Assembly: GCF_003627215.1 (NCBI RefSeq)
Contig: NZ_CP032677.1
Coordinates: 1,245,501-1,309,500 of the forward strand
DNA length: 64,000 nt
DNA from: Pseudomonas sp. Leaf58
Lineage (GTDB): Bacteria; Pseudomonadota; Gammaproteobacteria; Pseudomonadales; Pseudomonadaceae
Direction of reading: 5' to 3'
Below the pieces are notes generated by a model. That model was not told the DNA's origin. It saw only the letters and a list, made by a program, of their open reading frames with translations, and ran no database searches. Positions 53,174 through 61,466 of this stretch are shown in pieces. The first letter of the stretch is position 1, and each line of letters opens with the position of its first letter. The position numbers were made by a program, and so were the translations under genes.

Positions 53174-53300
53174 CCCCCTGAAAACGCTGGGCCAGAGCGG
53201 CAAAACAAAAAAGTCACATGTTTTTCGATAAAATTTGCAAATGGCTTTGATAGAGGGCATAGTTTCACCCTTCTAAAGGATTACAGACACGGTCGTGCCC

Positions 53301-53951
53301 ATGCTAAAGCGCTTCGCACCCCTCGTGCCACTCGCACTCGTGACCCTGCTTTTTGGCTGCGCGGCCCAAGGCCCGGCTTCTCATTCAGAGTTGCAGCCCC
53401 AGGATCACACTTCGATCACTGCACAATCGGCATTCAAAGCCAAAGCCTCGTCTTCGTCGGTATTCGGCGAGCCGGAAGAGCTGGCCGGCGAAGATGACCT
53501 GGCGGCTTTCTCCAGCAGCAAGCCTTACCAGCTGCCGGTGCTGGCTGACAGCATTCTCGAGCGCGGCATGTCGTTGATCGGCACCCGCTACCGCTTTGGT
53601 GGTACCTCGGAAAAGTCCGGCTTCGACTGCAGTGGCTTCATCGGTTACCTGTTCCGCGAAGAGGCGGGCGTGACCCTGCCACGTTCGACGCGTGAAATGA
53701 TCAACGTCGATGCCCCAAAAGTGGCCCGCAACAAGCTCAAGCCAGGTGACCTGCTGTTCTTCAGCACCAATGGTCGCGGGCGTGTCAGCCATGCCGGCAT
53801 CTATCTGGGTGACAACCAGTTCATCCACTCCAGCAGCCGCCGCAGCGGTGGCGTGCGCATCGACAGCCTCGGTGACCGTTACTGGAGCAAGACCTTCATC
53901 GAAGCCAAGCGTGCCTTGGCCATGGCGCCGACCAATATCGCGCGCAACTGA
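53301..53951 (+). CDS. NlpC/P60-family lipoprotein (C40 peptidase), copy 1
   Basis: A 216-residue envelope enzyme predicted to cut the gamma-D-Glu-diamino acid bond in peptidoglycan peptides. Lipoprotein signal with lipobox LLFGC, then a ~60-residue Ser-rich linker and the NlpC/P60 domain with the catalytic Cys in GFDCSGFIGYLF and His in VSHAGIYLG. Start ATG 53301 (an upstream GTG at 53295 is possible). A second, closely related gene follows. Confidence 0.9.
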   Translation: MLKRFAPLVPLALVTLLFGCAAQGPASHSELQPQDHTSITAQSAFKAKASSSSVFGEPEELAGEDDLAAFSSSKPYQLPVLADSILERGMSLIGTRYRFGGTSEKSGFDCSGFIGYLFREEAGVTLPRSTREMINVDAPKVARNKLKPGDLLFFSTNGRGRVSHAGIYLGDNQFIHSSSRRSGGVRIDSLGDRYWSKTFIEAKRALAMAPTNIARN

Positions 53952-54090
53952 TAGCAAAATGATATATCCTGCCGCGGCGGCGATGCTTTGAAAAAAGCTC
54001 GCCGCCGTGCGCATTTATAGAAAGCGTCTAATCTAAATTCTCAACTCTTTTCGGCTGCGGCCCAGCGATCTCAGACAGGATGTTCTGGCC

Positions 54091-54624
54091 ATGGTAAAGA
54101 TGGCGCGCTTTGCATTTATTTCCCTGGCGGCCCTGTTGGCTGCCTGCTCCAGCCGTGCGCCTGCACCGGCCCCTGTGGTACAGCCGCAAGTCACCTATAG
54201 TCAGCCTAGCCCTTCGCCAATTGCCGACGACGTGTTGATTCGCGCCATCGGTTTGGTAGGTACGCCCTATCGCTGGGGCGGCAATACGCCGGATGCCGGT
54301 TTCGACTGCAGTGGTTTGATCAAGTACGTTTACCGTGATGCCGCGGGCATCAGCCTGCCGCGCTCTACGCGGGAGATGATCGTCATGCGGGCACCCACGG
54401 TGGATGCCAAGGCGCTGCAGTCTGGTGACTTGGTATTCTTCGCCACCAGTGGCGGCTCGCAGGTCAGCCATGCAGGTATTTATGTCGGTGAAGGGCGCTT
54501 CGTGCATGCGCCTTCTGCGGGCGGTACGGTGCGCCTGGATTACCTGTCCAACAGCTATTGGGCCAAGGCCTACCTGCAGGCCAAGCGGGTAATACCGCAA
54601 GGGAACCTGGCGCAGATCCCCTGA
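54091..54624 (+). CDS. NlpC/P60-family lipoprotein (C40 peptidase), copy 2
   Basis: A 177-residue paralogue of the preceding gene: lipobox LLAAC, a short Pro/Ala linker, then the same catalytic Cys (GFDCSGLIKYVY) and His (VSHAGIYVG), with the shared pattern PRSTREMI and FVHA. It is shorter because it lacks the Ser-rich linker. The two genes are separated by about 140 bp including a G+C hairpin (53974-54008). Confidence 0.9.
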   Translation: MVKMARFAFISLAALLAACSSRAPAPAPVVQPQVTYSQPSPSPIADDVLIRAIGLVGTPYRWGGNTPDAGFDCSGLIKYVYRDAAGISLPRSTREMIVMRAPTVDAKALQSGDLVFFATSGGSQVSHAGIYVGEGRFVHAPSAGGTVRLDYLSNSYWAKAYLQAKRVIPQGNLAQIP

Positions 54625-54649
54625 ATACCAGCCCGGTGCACTACCGGGC

Positions 54650-55957
54650 TCACGGTGCCTTGCTTACCCGCCACACCACATTGCCAACATCATCGGCCAC
54701 CAGCACGCCACCCCGCCCATCGGTGATAACCCCGACTGGGCGTCCCATGGCTTTGCCCCGCTCGTCGAGAAACCCGGTGAGCAGGTCTACAGGCGGGCCC
54801 GAAGGTATTCCTGAGCGGTCGAACGGCACAAAAATCACCTTGTAGCCGCTGTGGGGCTTGCGGTTCCATGAGCCGTGCTGGCCTACGAATGCGCCGTGGT
54901 CGAACGGTGGCGGCAGCGCGCCCGGTTCTGCGAACGCCAACCCCAGCGATGCGGTATGCGGGCCCACGGCATAATCGGGTACCAGCGCCTGGGCCACTTT
55001 GTCAGGGGCGGGCGGTTGTACCCGTTCGTCGACATGCTGGCCGTAGTAGCTGTAAGGCCAGCCATAGAACCCCCCGTCCTTTACCGAGGTGATGTAGTCG
55101 GGCACCAGGTCGCTGCCGATCTCGTCCCGCTCGTTGACGGCCGTCCACAACGCACCTGTGTTGGGCTCCCAAGCCAACCCGTTGGGGTTGCGTAGGCCGG
55201 TGGCGAATAGCCGCTGCTGGCCGTTGGCGGGGTCCACTTCCCAGATGGCCGCGCGGCCTTGCTCCTGGTCAAGGCCGTTTTCCCCTACGTTGCTGTTGGA
55301 GCCGACGGTCACGAACAGCCTCTTGCCATCGGGGCTGGCGATCACGTTCTTGGTCCAATGGTGATTGAGGGGGCCGCCAGGCAGTTCAACCACTGGCTGT
55401 CCTTTACCGCGAAGCAGCATCGACCCAGGTTCATAGTGGAAACGCAGCAGTTTGTCGGTGTTGGCGATGTACAAATCCTTATCTACCAGCGTCATGCCGA
55501 AAGGTGAGTTCAGCCCTTCGATGAACGTGATGCGCATTTCGGCAACGCCGTCATGGTCGGCATCCCGCAGCAGGGTGATGCGGTTGGCGCTGGGCACACC
55601 CGCCCCCGCGCGTTTCATCACCTTCTTCATGACCCAGCCGCGAAGGCCTTTGCCATCTTCGGGTTTGGGTGGTGCGTTGGTCTCGGCCACCAGCACGTCG
55701 CCGTTGGGCAACAGATATAGCCAGCGGGGGTGGTCCAGTTCGCTGGCGAACGCCGTTACCTGAGTGCCCGGTGCTGCTTTGGGCTTGGCGTCTTTGGGCC
55801 AGCCCACTGCCGGGGCGATGTTCACGGTGGGCAAGACAGTCTTGACCGGATCAGGCAGCCGAGGGGTCGGGCCACTGCCATCGCGTACATCCAGCATGGC
55901 GGATTCGCCGCAGGCGGTGAGGCTTGCGACCAGCAGCCAAGGCATCAAGGGTTTCAT
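54650..55957 (-). CDS. Sorbosone dehydrogenase-like lipoprotein (PQQ/SGDH-type beta-propeller)
   Basis: A 435-residue protein with a lipoprotein signal (lipobox LTAC about residue 16) and a six-bladed propeller of the soluble glucose/sorbosone dehydrogenase family: repeats DHPRWLYLLPNGDVLVAETN, KNVIASPDGKRLFVTVGSNSNVGE, GLAWEPNTGALWTAVNERDEIG and WPYSYYG. Relatives oxidise sugars or aldehydes with PQQ at the periplasmic face, but the substrate here is unknown. Upstream lie the (GCCTTT)9 array and the long palindromic element. Confidence 0.8.
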   Translation of the reverse strand: MKPLMPWLLVASLTACGESAMLDVRDGSGPTPRLPDPVKTVLPTVNIAPAVGWPKDAKPKAAPGTQVTAFASELDHPRWLYLLPNGDVLVAETNAPPKPEDGKGLRGWVMKKVMKRAGAGVPSANRITLLRDADHDGVAEMRITFIEGLNSPFGMTLVDKDLYIANTDKLLRFHYEPGSMLLRGKGQPVVELPGGPLNHHWTKNVIASPDGKRLFVTVGSNSNVGENGLDQEQGRAAIWEVDPANGQQRLFATGLRNPNGLAWEPNTGALWTAVNERDEIGSDLVPDYITSVKDGGFYGWPYSYYGQHVDERVQPPAPDKVAQALVPDYAVGPHTASLGLAFAEPGALPPPFDHGAFVGQHGSWNRKPHSGYKVIFVPFDRSGIPSGPPVDLLTGFLDERGKAMGRPVGVITDGRGGVLVADDVGNVVWRVSKAP

Positions 55958-56034
55958 GGGCGGCTTGCTCCGGAGAAGGCCTATGAGCTTGAGAGGTCAG
56001 CGATGTTCGAACGGTTCCCGGCCATCATCCAACT

Positions 56035-56088
56035 GCCTTTGCCTTTGCCTTTGCCTTTGCCTTTGCCTTTGCCTTTGCCTTTGCCTTT
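56035..56088. repeat. Hexanucleotide array (GCCTTT)9
   Basis: Nine perfect GCCTTT units, followed by two decayed units GTTTTT and GCTTCT. On the minus strand this is (AAAGGC)n, 78-131 bp upstream of the sorbosone dehydrogenase-like start codon, so unit-number changes could shift its upstream spacing. Confidence 0.95.
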
Positions 56089-56130
56089 GTTTTTGCTTCT
56101 AAGCGCGCGATAGTTCAGGCAACACAGATT

Positions 56131-56370
56131 GCGACTTCAGGAGGCCGAGCGAAGGGCTTGCGGAGGGAGGTGACGGGCATGGATGCCCGTCAAGCGCTGA
56201 GGCCCCATGGATGGGGCCTGCGGCGCGTACTCCCGGGAGCAAGCCCGTAGCGAGGGAACCCCGGAGCGAAGCGTAGGGGCCGGATGATGGGAGCCAGCGT
56301 TTTTTGGTTACTTTTTGTCGCGTTTGACAAAAAGTGACCCGCCGTAAGGGCGGAAAGGTGACTGAGCGCC
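56131..56370 (+). repeat. Left arm of long inverted repeat
   Basis: About 240 bp that recurs, reverse complemented, at 56486-56727 with few substitutions and 1-2-base indels; runs of 43 and 44 identical bases occur. Internal hairpins: GACGGGCAT-GG-ATGCCCGTC (56172-56191), AGGCCCCAT-GG-ATGGGGCCT (56200-56219), and ACTTTTTGTC-GCGTTT-GACAAAAAGT (56310-56335). Confidence 0.9.
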
Positions 56371-56413
56371 ACCTTCGGCAATGAATGTTGACGTTGTTGT
56401 CAAAGCCTATGCC

Positions 56414-56440
56414 CGAAAAGCGAAAAGCGAAAAGCGAAAG
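56414..56440. repeat. Heptamer repeat CGAAAAG in the spacer
   Basis: Three exact CGAAAAG units (56414-56434) plus a shortened CGAAAG. They lie in the ~115-bp spacer between the arms of the inverted repeat. Confidence 0.8.
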
Positions 56441-56485
56441 CGGGATAGCGCTGGTTTTTCTATTGCGCATAGTCCAGCAGCGATG

Positions 56486-56727
56486 GCGACGCTGACTCAC
56501 CTTTTCGCCCTTACGGCGAGTCACTTTTTGTCAAACGCGACAAAAAGTAACCAAAAAACGCTGCGCTCCCATCATCCGGCCCCTACGCTGCGCTCCGGGG
56601 TCCCCTCTCTCCGGCCTTGCTCCCGGGAGGACCGCGCTGCAGGCCCCATCCTGGGGCCCAGCGCTTGACGGGCATCCATGCCCGTCACCTCCCTCCGCAA
56701 GACCTGCGTTCAGCCTCCTGAAGTCGC
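56486..56727 (-). repeat. Right arm of long inverted repeat
   Basis: The mirror of the left arm, including the same hairpins (for example ACTTTTTGTC 56523-56532 with GACAAAAAGT 56539-56548). Its outer end, CTGAAGTCGC, is directly followed by GAA and the (GATCAA)24 array. Confidence 0.9.
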
Positions 56728-56730
56728 GAA

Positions 56731-56874
56731 GATCAAGATCAAGATCAAGATCAAGATCAAGATCAAGATCAAGATCAAGATCAAGATCAAGATCAAGATC
56801 AAGATCAAGATCAAGATCAAGATCAAGATCAAGATCAAGATCAAGATCAAGATCAAGATCAAGATCAAGATCAA
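56731..56874. repeat. Hexanucleotide array (GATCAA)24
   Basis: Twenty-four perfect, uninterrupted GATCAA units, ended by GGTCTT. One frame would read Lys-Ile repeats, but there is no supporting ribosome site or conserved flank. The array is 50 bp beyond the 3' end of the minus-strand gene at 56925. Confidence 0.97.
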
Positions 56875-56924
56875 GGTCTTGGCTTCTGGTTGCGCACTTC
56901 CTTCGCCTCTCGCAAATAGCTGGC

Positions 56925-57503
56925 TCAGGCCTGCTTGAGCAGCAGCGCTACCCCCGGGAAATACTGCCCCAGTTCGTTATGCAACTTGCGGTAGGCATAC
57001 GGGAAATACCAGGCGATGGCGCAGGCGGTGTGCTTGTGCAGGTCGTCGACCAGGTCTTGCAGCTCTTCGGGGCTGGCGTGCTGGCCAGCCTTCCACGGGC
57101 TGATGAACAGCGCCCCAGCTTTCAATTGGCTGGGGTACGCCACCTGACGGGCGAGGGCGGCGGTTTGCTGCAAGGCGGCTGCCATGTCCAGCCGGGCAAT
57201 TTTCGGCCAGCGCTGGCTCACACTAAGGTACAGCGCTTCGTCGGCACTGCTGATCGACAGGTCGCAGCGCCCCTCATACTCGCCTTCGTCACGCTGCTTC
57301 TTCCCGGCAAATTGCTGCAGCGCCGTTAACTCGGCCTGCCAGGCTGCAGCCGCGAGCAACCCACTGTTGGCGGCAGCGCCATGCCAATAGGGGGCTTCGG
57401 CATCGCCGGCAAACTGGTTGAAGCGGTCTACACAGTCGACCCAGCGCTCCAGCACCGGGCCGAGAAACTCCAGGTGTGGGTTGTTGATGATATGGCCTCG
57501 CAT
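56925..57503 (-). CDS. Conserved protein of unknown function next to cobalamin locus
   Basis: A 192-residue soluble-looking protein (MRGHIINNPHLEFLGPVLERWVDCVDRFNQFAGDAEAPYWHGA… and an Ala/Leu-rich centre) with no signal or membrane helix. I do not recognise the family. It reads away from the cobalamin riboswitch, across about 180 bp. An ATG at 57503 follows AGGAGAG. It may be a resident gene upstream of the cobalamin operon in pseudomonads, but no functional clue is visible. Confidence 0.7.
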   Translation of the reverse strand: MRGHIINNPHLEFLGPVLERWVDCVDRFNQFAGDAEAPYWHGAAANSGLLAAAAWQAELTALQQFAGKKQRDEGEYEGRCDLSISSADEALYLSVSQRWPKIARLDMAAALQQTAALARQVAYPSQLKAGALFISPWKAGQHASPEELQDLVDDLHKHTACAIAWYFPYAYRKLHNELGQYFPGVALLLKQA

Positions 57504-57683
57504 GCTGCGCTCTCCTCTTGTTGTTGTGATCGCGTCCAGCTGAGGGTGATGGCTATGTGATATCACCCTGTCCAGTGTGGCACACATCGGTAACTTGGCC
57601 ACTGCCCAGGTGGGGCCTGTGGGCCTGCGAAGCGGCCCGCTCCGATTGACGCTCCGGGTGCAACCCTCTAACCTTCGCGCGTG

Positions 57684-57884
57684 TTTCAGGTGCCCTGCCA
57701 GCCTTGTCTGGGCAGGGTGAAACAGGGAAGCCGGTGGGCGCCAGCATGGCGCGATTCCGGCGCTGCCCCCGCAACGGTAGGTGAGTCGCGGCCGCGCAAG
57801 GCCACTGGGTGCCAGCACCCGGGAAGGCGCGCAGGCTTGGGCCAAGGCCCGCTCACAAGCCCGGAGACCGGCCTGATACTGCCA
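57684..57884 (+). promoter_or_regulatory. Cobalamin (adenosylcobalamin) riboswitch
   Basis: Conserved elements in order: GGTGCC (57689-57694), GTGAAACAGGGAAGCCGGTG (57717-57736), GCCCCCGCAAC (57765-57775) and the B12 box AAGCCCGGAGACCGGCC (57857-57873) with the tail TGATACTGCC. A following hairpin GCATCAC-GGAGG-GTGATGC (57888-57906) and GC-rich stems before cobO probably form the expression platform. Binding of coenzyme B12 would lower expression of the cob operon. Confidence 0.93.
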
Positions 57885-58010
57885 ACGGCATCACGGAGGG
57901 TGATGCGCAGTGCACCGTGGCGCCCGGCCACGGCCCCTGCGTGTTCTCCGTCTGCCTGCCTTTTACCTGTCGCCGCGCGTTGCCGTGGCGCCAGCCAGCG
58001 GAGAGCCCTG

Positions 58011-58622
58011 ATGAGCGAAACCACCGAACGCGACGAACGCCACCTGGCGCGCATGCAGCGCAAGAAGGCGATCATCGACGAACGCATCGCCAATTCCCCT
58101 AACGAATGCGGCCTGCTGCTGGTGCTGACCGGCAATGGCAAGGGCAAGAGCAGCTCGGCCTTCGGCATGCTCGCGCGGGCCTTGGGCCATGGCATGCAGT
58201 GCGGTGTGGTGCAGTTCATCAAAGGCCGCAACAGCACCGGCGAAGAGCTGTTTTTCCGCCGCTTCCCAGAACAGGTGCGCTACCACGTGATGGGCGAGGG
58301 CTTTACCTGGGAAACCCAGGACCGCCAGCGGGACATCGCTGCCGCCGAAGCAGCCTGGGCGGTGTCGCGCCAGCTGCTGCAAGACCCGAGCGTGCAGTTC
58401 GTGGTGCTGGATGAGCTGAACATCGCCCTTAAGCACGGTTACCTCGACCTTGACCAGGTGTTGTCCGACATCCAGGCCCGCCCACCGATGCAGCACGTGA
58501 TCGTTACCGGTCGTGCGGCCAAGCCAGAGATGATCGAGCTGGCCGATACGGTGACCGAGATGGGCATGCTCAAGCATGCCTTCCAGGCGGGCATCCGCGC
58601 ACAGAAGGGCGTCGAACTGTGA
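58011..58622 (+). CDS. cobO: Cob(I)yrinic acid a,c-diamide adenosyltransferase
   Basis: Attaches the adenosyl group to cobalt of corrinoids; also salvages cobinamide. The 203 residues have the P-loop VLTGNGKGKSSSAFG and the CobA/CobO segment FIKGRNSTGEELFFRRF, ending in TGRAAKPEMIELADTVTEM. It is the first gene after the riboswitch; GGAGAG lies before ATG 58011. Its stop overlaps the cobB start (GTGA). Confidence 0.95.
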   Translation: MSETTERDERHLARMQRKKAIIDERIANSPNECGLLLVLTGNGKGKSSSAFGMLARALGHGMQCGVVQFIKGRNSTGEELFFRRFPEQVRYHVMGEGFTWETQDRQRDIAAAEAAWAVSRQLLQDPSVQFVVLDELNIALKHGYLDLDQVLSDIQARPPMQHVIVTGRAAKPEMIELADTVTEMGMLKHAFQAGIRAQKGVEL

Positions 58623-59914
58623 GCCAGCCCCGTCATTGCCCTGCCGTCTTGATCGCGGCGCCGGCCTCTGGCCAGGGCAAGACCACCGTCACCGCCGCCC
58701 TGGCCCGCTTGCACCGCAACCTCGGGCGCAACGTGCGGGTGTTCAAGTGTGGGCCCGACTTTCTTGACCCGATGATCCTTGAGCGGGCCAGCGGCGCGCC
58801 GGTGTATCAGCTCGACCTGTGGATGATTGGTGCCGAGGAAAGCCGCCGCCTGCTGTGGGAAGCCGCGGGCGAAGCCGACCTGATCTTGATCGAAGGGGTA
58901 ATGGGGCTGTTCGACGGCACCCCGTCCAGCGCCGACCTGGCGCGCCACTTCGGCGTGCCGGTGCTGGCGGTAATCGACGGCACGGCCATGGCCCAGACCT
59001 TCGGTGCCCTGGCCTTGGGCCTGGCACGTTACCAGGCCGACCTGCCGTTTGCCGGGGTGCTGGCCAACCGGGTGGGCAGCCTGCGCCACGCGCAATTGTT
59101 GGAAGGCAGCCTGACCGAAGGCCTGCGCTGGTATGGCGGCTTGTCTCGCGAGCGCGGCATCGAACTGCCCAGCCGCCACTTGGGGCTGGTCCAAGCCAGT
59201 GAACTGAACGACCTGGACGCCCGCCTGGACGCGGCCGCCGAGGCGCTGGGTGCAAGCTGTGACGCCGCCTTGCCACCGCCGGTGACGTTTGCCGAACCTG
59301 AACCGCAAACGGGCGCTGCCTCGCTGGCCGGCGTACGCATCGGCGTGGCACGGGACGAGGCATTCGCCTTCACCTATGGCGCCAACCTCGACCTGCTGCG
59401 CAACCTTGGTGCGCAGCTGGAATTCTTCTCGCCATTGCACGACCGCGAGCTGCCGGCGGTAGACAGCCTGTACCTGCCAGGCGGCTATCCCGAGCTGCAC
59501 CATCACGCCTTGGCTGGCAATGCGCCGATGAACGAGGCAATCCGTGCCCATCACGCCCAGGGCAAACCCTTGCTGGCCGAGTGCGGTGGCATGCTGTATC
59601 TGCTTGATGCGCTGACCGACGTAGCCGGTGAGCGTGCCCAACTGCTCGGCCTGCTGCCGGGCGAGGCGACCATGCAGAAGCGCCTGGCGGCCTTGGCACT
59701 GCAGGCGGTTGAACTGCCAGAAGGTACCCTGCGCGGCCACACCTATCACCACTCGCTGACCAACACCGCGCTGGCGCCGATCGCCCGTGGCTTGAGCCCC
59801 AACGGCGGGCGCGGCAACGAAGCGGTGTACCGCCTGGGGCGGTTGACGGCTTCCTACGTGCACTTCTATTTCCCCTCCAACCCGGATGCGGCGGCGGCGC
59901 TGTTGCGACCATGA
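58619..59914 (+). CDS. cobB: Cobyrinic acid a,c-diamide synthase
   Basis: Glutamine-dependent amidation of the a and c carboxylates of (hydrogeno)cobyrinate. The 431-residue protein joins an N-terminal dethiobiotin-synthetase-like ATPase (APASGQGKTTVTAALARL P-loop) to a C-terminal amidotransferase with ECGGMLYLLDAL. GTG start at 58619. bluB overlaps its end by four bases. Confidence 0.94.
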   Translation: MSQPRHCPAVLIAAPASGQGKTTVTAALARLHRNLGRNVRVFKCGPDFLDPMILERASGAPVYQLDLWMIGAEESRRLLWEAAGEADLILIEGVMGLFDGTPSSADLARHFGVPVLAVIDGTAMAQTFGALALGLARYQADLPFAGVLANRVGSLRHAQLLEGSLTEGLRWYGGLSRERGIELPSRHLGLVQASELNDLDARLDAAAEALGASCDAALPPPVTFAEPEPQTGAASLAGVRIGVARDEAFAFTYGANLDLLRNLGAQLEFFSPLHDRELPAVDSLYLPGGYPELHHHALAGNAPMNEAIRAHHAQGKPLLAECGGMLYLLDALTDVAGERAQLLGLLPGEATMQKRLAALALQAVELPEGTLRGHTYHHSLTNTALAPIARGLSPNGGRGNEAVYRLGRLTASYVHFYFPSNPDAAAALLRP

Positions 59915-60561
59915 GCGAGCACGCTTTCAGTGACGCCGAGCGCGCCGCGATCTACCGGGCCATCGGCGAACGCCGCGATATGCGCCATTTTGCCGGTGGC
60001 GAGGTGGCTCCAGAGCTGCTCGGCCGCCTGCTGGCCGCCGCGCACCAGGCGCCCAGCGTCGGCCTGATGCAGCCCTGGCGTTTTATCCGCATTACCCAAC
60101 GCGACCTGCGCACTCGCATCCAGGCCTTGGTCGAGGCGGAGCGGGTGCGCACTGCCGAGGCCTTGGGCGAGCGCTCCGACGCCTTCATGAAACTGAAGGT
60201 GGAAGGCATCAACGATTGTGCCGAGTTGCTGGTGGCCGCCCTGATGGACAACCGCGAGCCGCATATCTTTGGCCGGCGCACCCTGCCGGAAATGGACCTC
60301 GCCTCGCTGGCCTGCGCCATCCAGAACCTGTGGCTGGCGGCCCGTGGCGAAGGGCTGGGCATGGGCTGGGTGTCGCTGTTCGACCCATTGGCGCTGGCGG
60401 CGCTGCTGGGCATGCCGGCCGGGGCCAAGCCAGTCGCGGTGCTGTGCCTGGGGCCGGTAACGGCGTTTTATCCGGCACCCATGCTGGCGCTGGAAAACTG
60501 GGCCGAACCACGGCCCTTGAGTGAAATGCTGTTTGAGAACCAATGGGGAGAACGCCAATGA
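59911..60561 (+). CDS. bluB: 5,6-dimethylbenzimidazole synthase
   Basis: Oxygen-dependent cleavage of FMNH2 to give the DMB lower ligand of cobalamin. The 216-residue nitroreductase-fold enzyme has the BluB signatures [33 protein letters not shown] and [10 protein letters not shown]. Its presence with oxygen-dependent context is consistent with aerobic B12 synthesis. Confidence 0.93.
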   Translation: MSEHAFSDAERAAIYRAIGERRDMRHFAGGEVAPELLGRLLAAAHQAPSVGLMQPWRFIRITQRDLRTRIQALVEAERVRTAEALGERSDAFMKLKVEGINDCAELLVAALMDNREPHIFGRRTLPEMDLASLACAIQNLWLAARGEGLGMGWVSLFDPLALAALLGMPAGAKPVAVLCLGPVTAFYPAPMLALENWAEPRPLSEMLFENQWGERQ

Positions 60562-61466
60562 GCGTGGCCTTGCTGACCGTGGCCGGGGTGGCCCTGGATG
60601 CCTTGCTGGGCGAACCGCAGCGGCGCCACCCGCTGGTGGCCTTTGGCAACATGGCTGGCAACCTTGAGCGCCGCCTGAATGCCGGTGGGCGCGGCTGGCG
60701 CAGCCACGGCGTCAGCGCGTGGTTTTTGGCGGTGGTGCCGCTGACCTTGTTGGCGCTGATCCTGTCCTGGCTGCCGTACATCGGCTGGCTGGTCGATATG
60801 CTGGCGCTGTACTGCGCGGTAGGGCTACGCAGCCTGGGTGAGCATGTGCTGCCAGTGGCCACGGCCTTGCGTCACGGCGACCTGGCGCAAGCTCGGCGCC
60901 GTGTCGGCTACCTGGTCAGCCGCGAAACCCGCGAGCTGGACGAACCCGCCGTGGCCCGGGCGGCCACCGAGTCGGTGCTGGAAAACGGCAGTGATGCGGT
61001 GTTCGCCGCGCTGTTCTGGTTCGTCGTGGCCGGTGCGCCGGGCGTGGTGCTGTACCGCCTGAGCAACACCCTGGACGCTATGTGGGGTTATCGCAACGAA
61101 CGCTTCGAACGCTTCGGCTGGTGCGCCGCGCGCGTCGACGACGTGCTCAACTACATCCCGGCAAGGCTGGTAGCGTTGACCTACGCGCTGCTGGGCAAAA
61201 CCCGCCTGGCCTTGGCCTGCTGGCGCAAACAGGGCCCATTGTGGGACAGCCCCAACGCTGGACCGGTGATGGCCGCCGGTGCGGGTGCACTGGGTGTGGA
61301 GCTGGGTGGCCCGGCGGTGTACCACGGCGAGCTGCATGAGCGGCCACGCCTGGGTGACGGGCCAATGGCCGACGCCGACGCCATCGAGCGCGGCTGGGGC
61401 TTGGTGCAGCGCGGCGTGTGGCTGTGGCTGCTGGTGATCTGCCTGGGGGCTTATATCAATGCTTGA
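60558..61466 (+). CDS. cobD: Adenosylcobinamide-phosphate synthase (cobinamide synthase)
   Basis: Membrane enzyme that attaches (R)-1-amino-2-propanol (phosphate) to adenosylcobyrate; CbiB type. The 302 residues have several hydrophobic helices (about 1-20, 50-72, 150-170 and near the C-terminus) and the family stretch [15 protein letters not shown] and [19 protein letters not shown] region. It overlaps bluB by four bases (ATGA) and cobC by eight. Confidence 0.92.
   Translation: MSVALLTVAGVALDALLGEPQRRHPLVAFGNMAGNLERRLNAGGRGWRSHGVSAWFLAVVPLTLLALILSWLPYIGWLVDMLALYCAVGLRSLGEHVLPVATALRHGDLAQARRRVGYLVSRETRELDEPAVARAATESVLENGSDAVFAALFWFVVAGAPGVVLYRLSNTLDAMWGYRNERFERFGWCAARVDDVLNYIPARLVALTYALLGKTRLALACWRKQGPLWDSPNAGPVMAAGAGALGVELGGPAVYHGELHERPRLGDGPMADADAIERGWGLVQRGVWLWLLVICLGAYINA

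Larger units (their letters stand above)
55958..56924. other. Gene-free region holding palindromic element and arrays
   Basis: 967 bp without a credible gene. It contains (GCCTTT)9, two ~240-bp inverted arms, a heptamer repeat in the spacer, and (GATCAA)24, each listed separately. Short open frames through the arms and arrays give low-complexity or mirrored peptides and look like by-products of repeat structure. Confidence 0.75.

Noticed and set aside
56190..56668. Two open frames through the inverted arms, giving peptides that share HL-ALTA-HFLSNATKSNQKTL
   Set aside because: The similarity follows from the mirror sequence of the arms; both are on opposite strands, no ribosome site, no conserved start.
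56035..56880. CRISPR array
   Set aside because: Tandem six-base units without spacers, and no cas genes.
56678..56938. Lys-Ile repeat protein from the GATCAA array
   Set aside because: Array translated in one frame; no ribosome site, low-complexity, ends after the repeat.
57681..58010. N-terminal extension of cobO through the riboswitch
   Set aside because: The region carries riboswitch signatures and cobO's family start is 58011.
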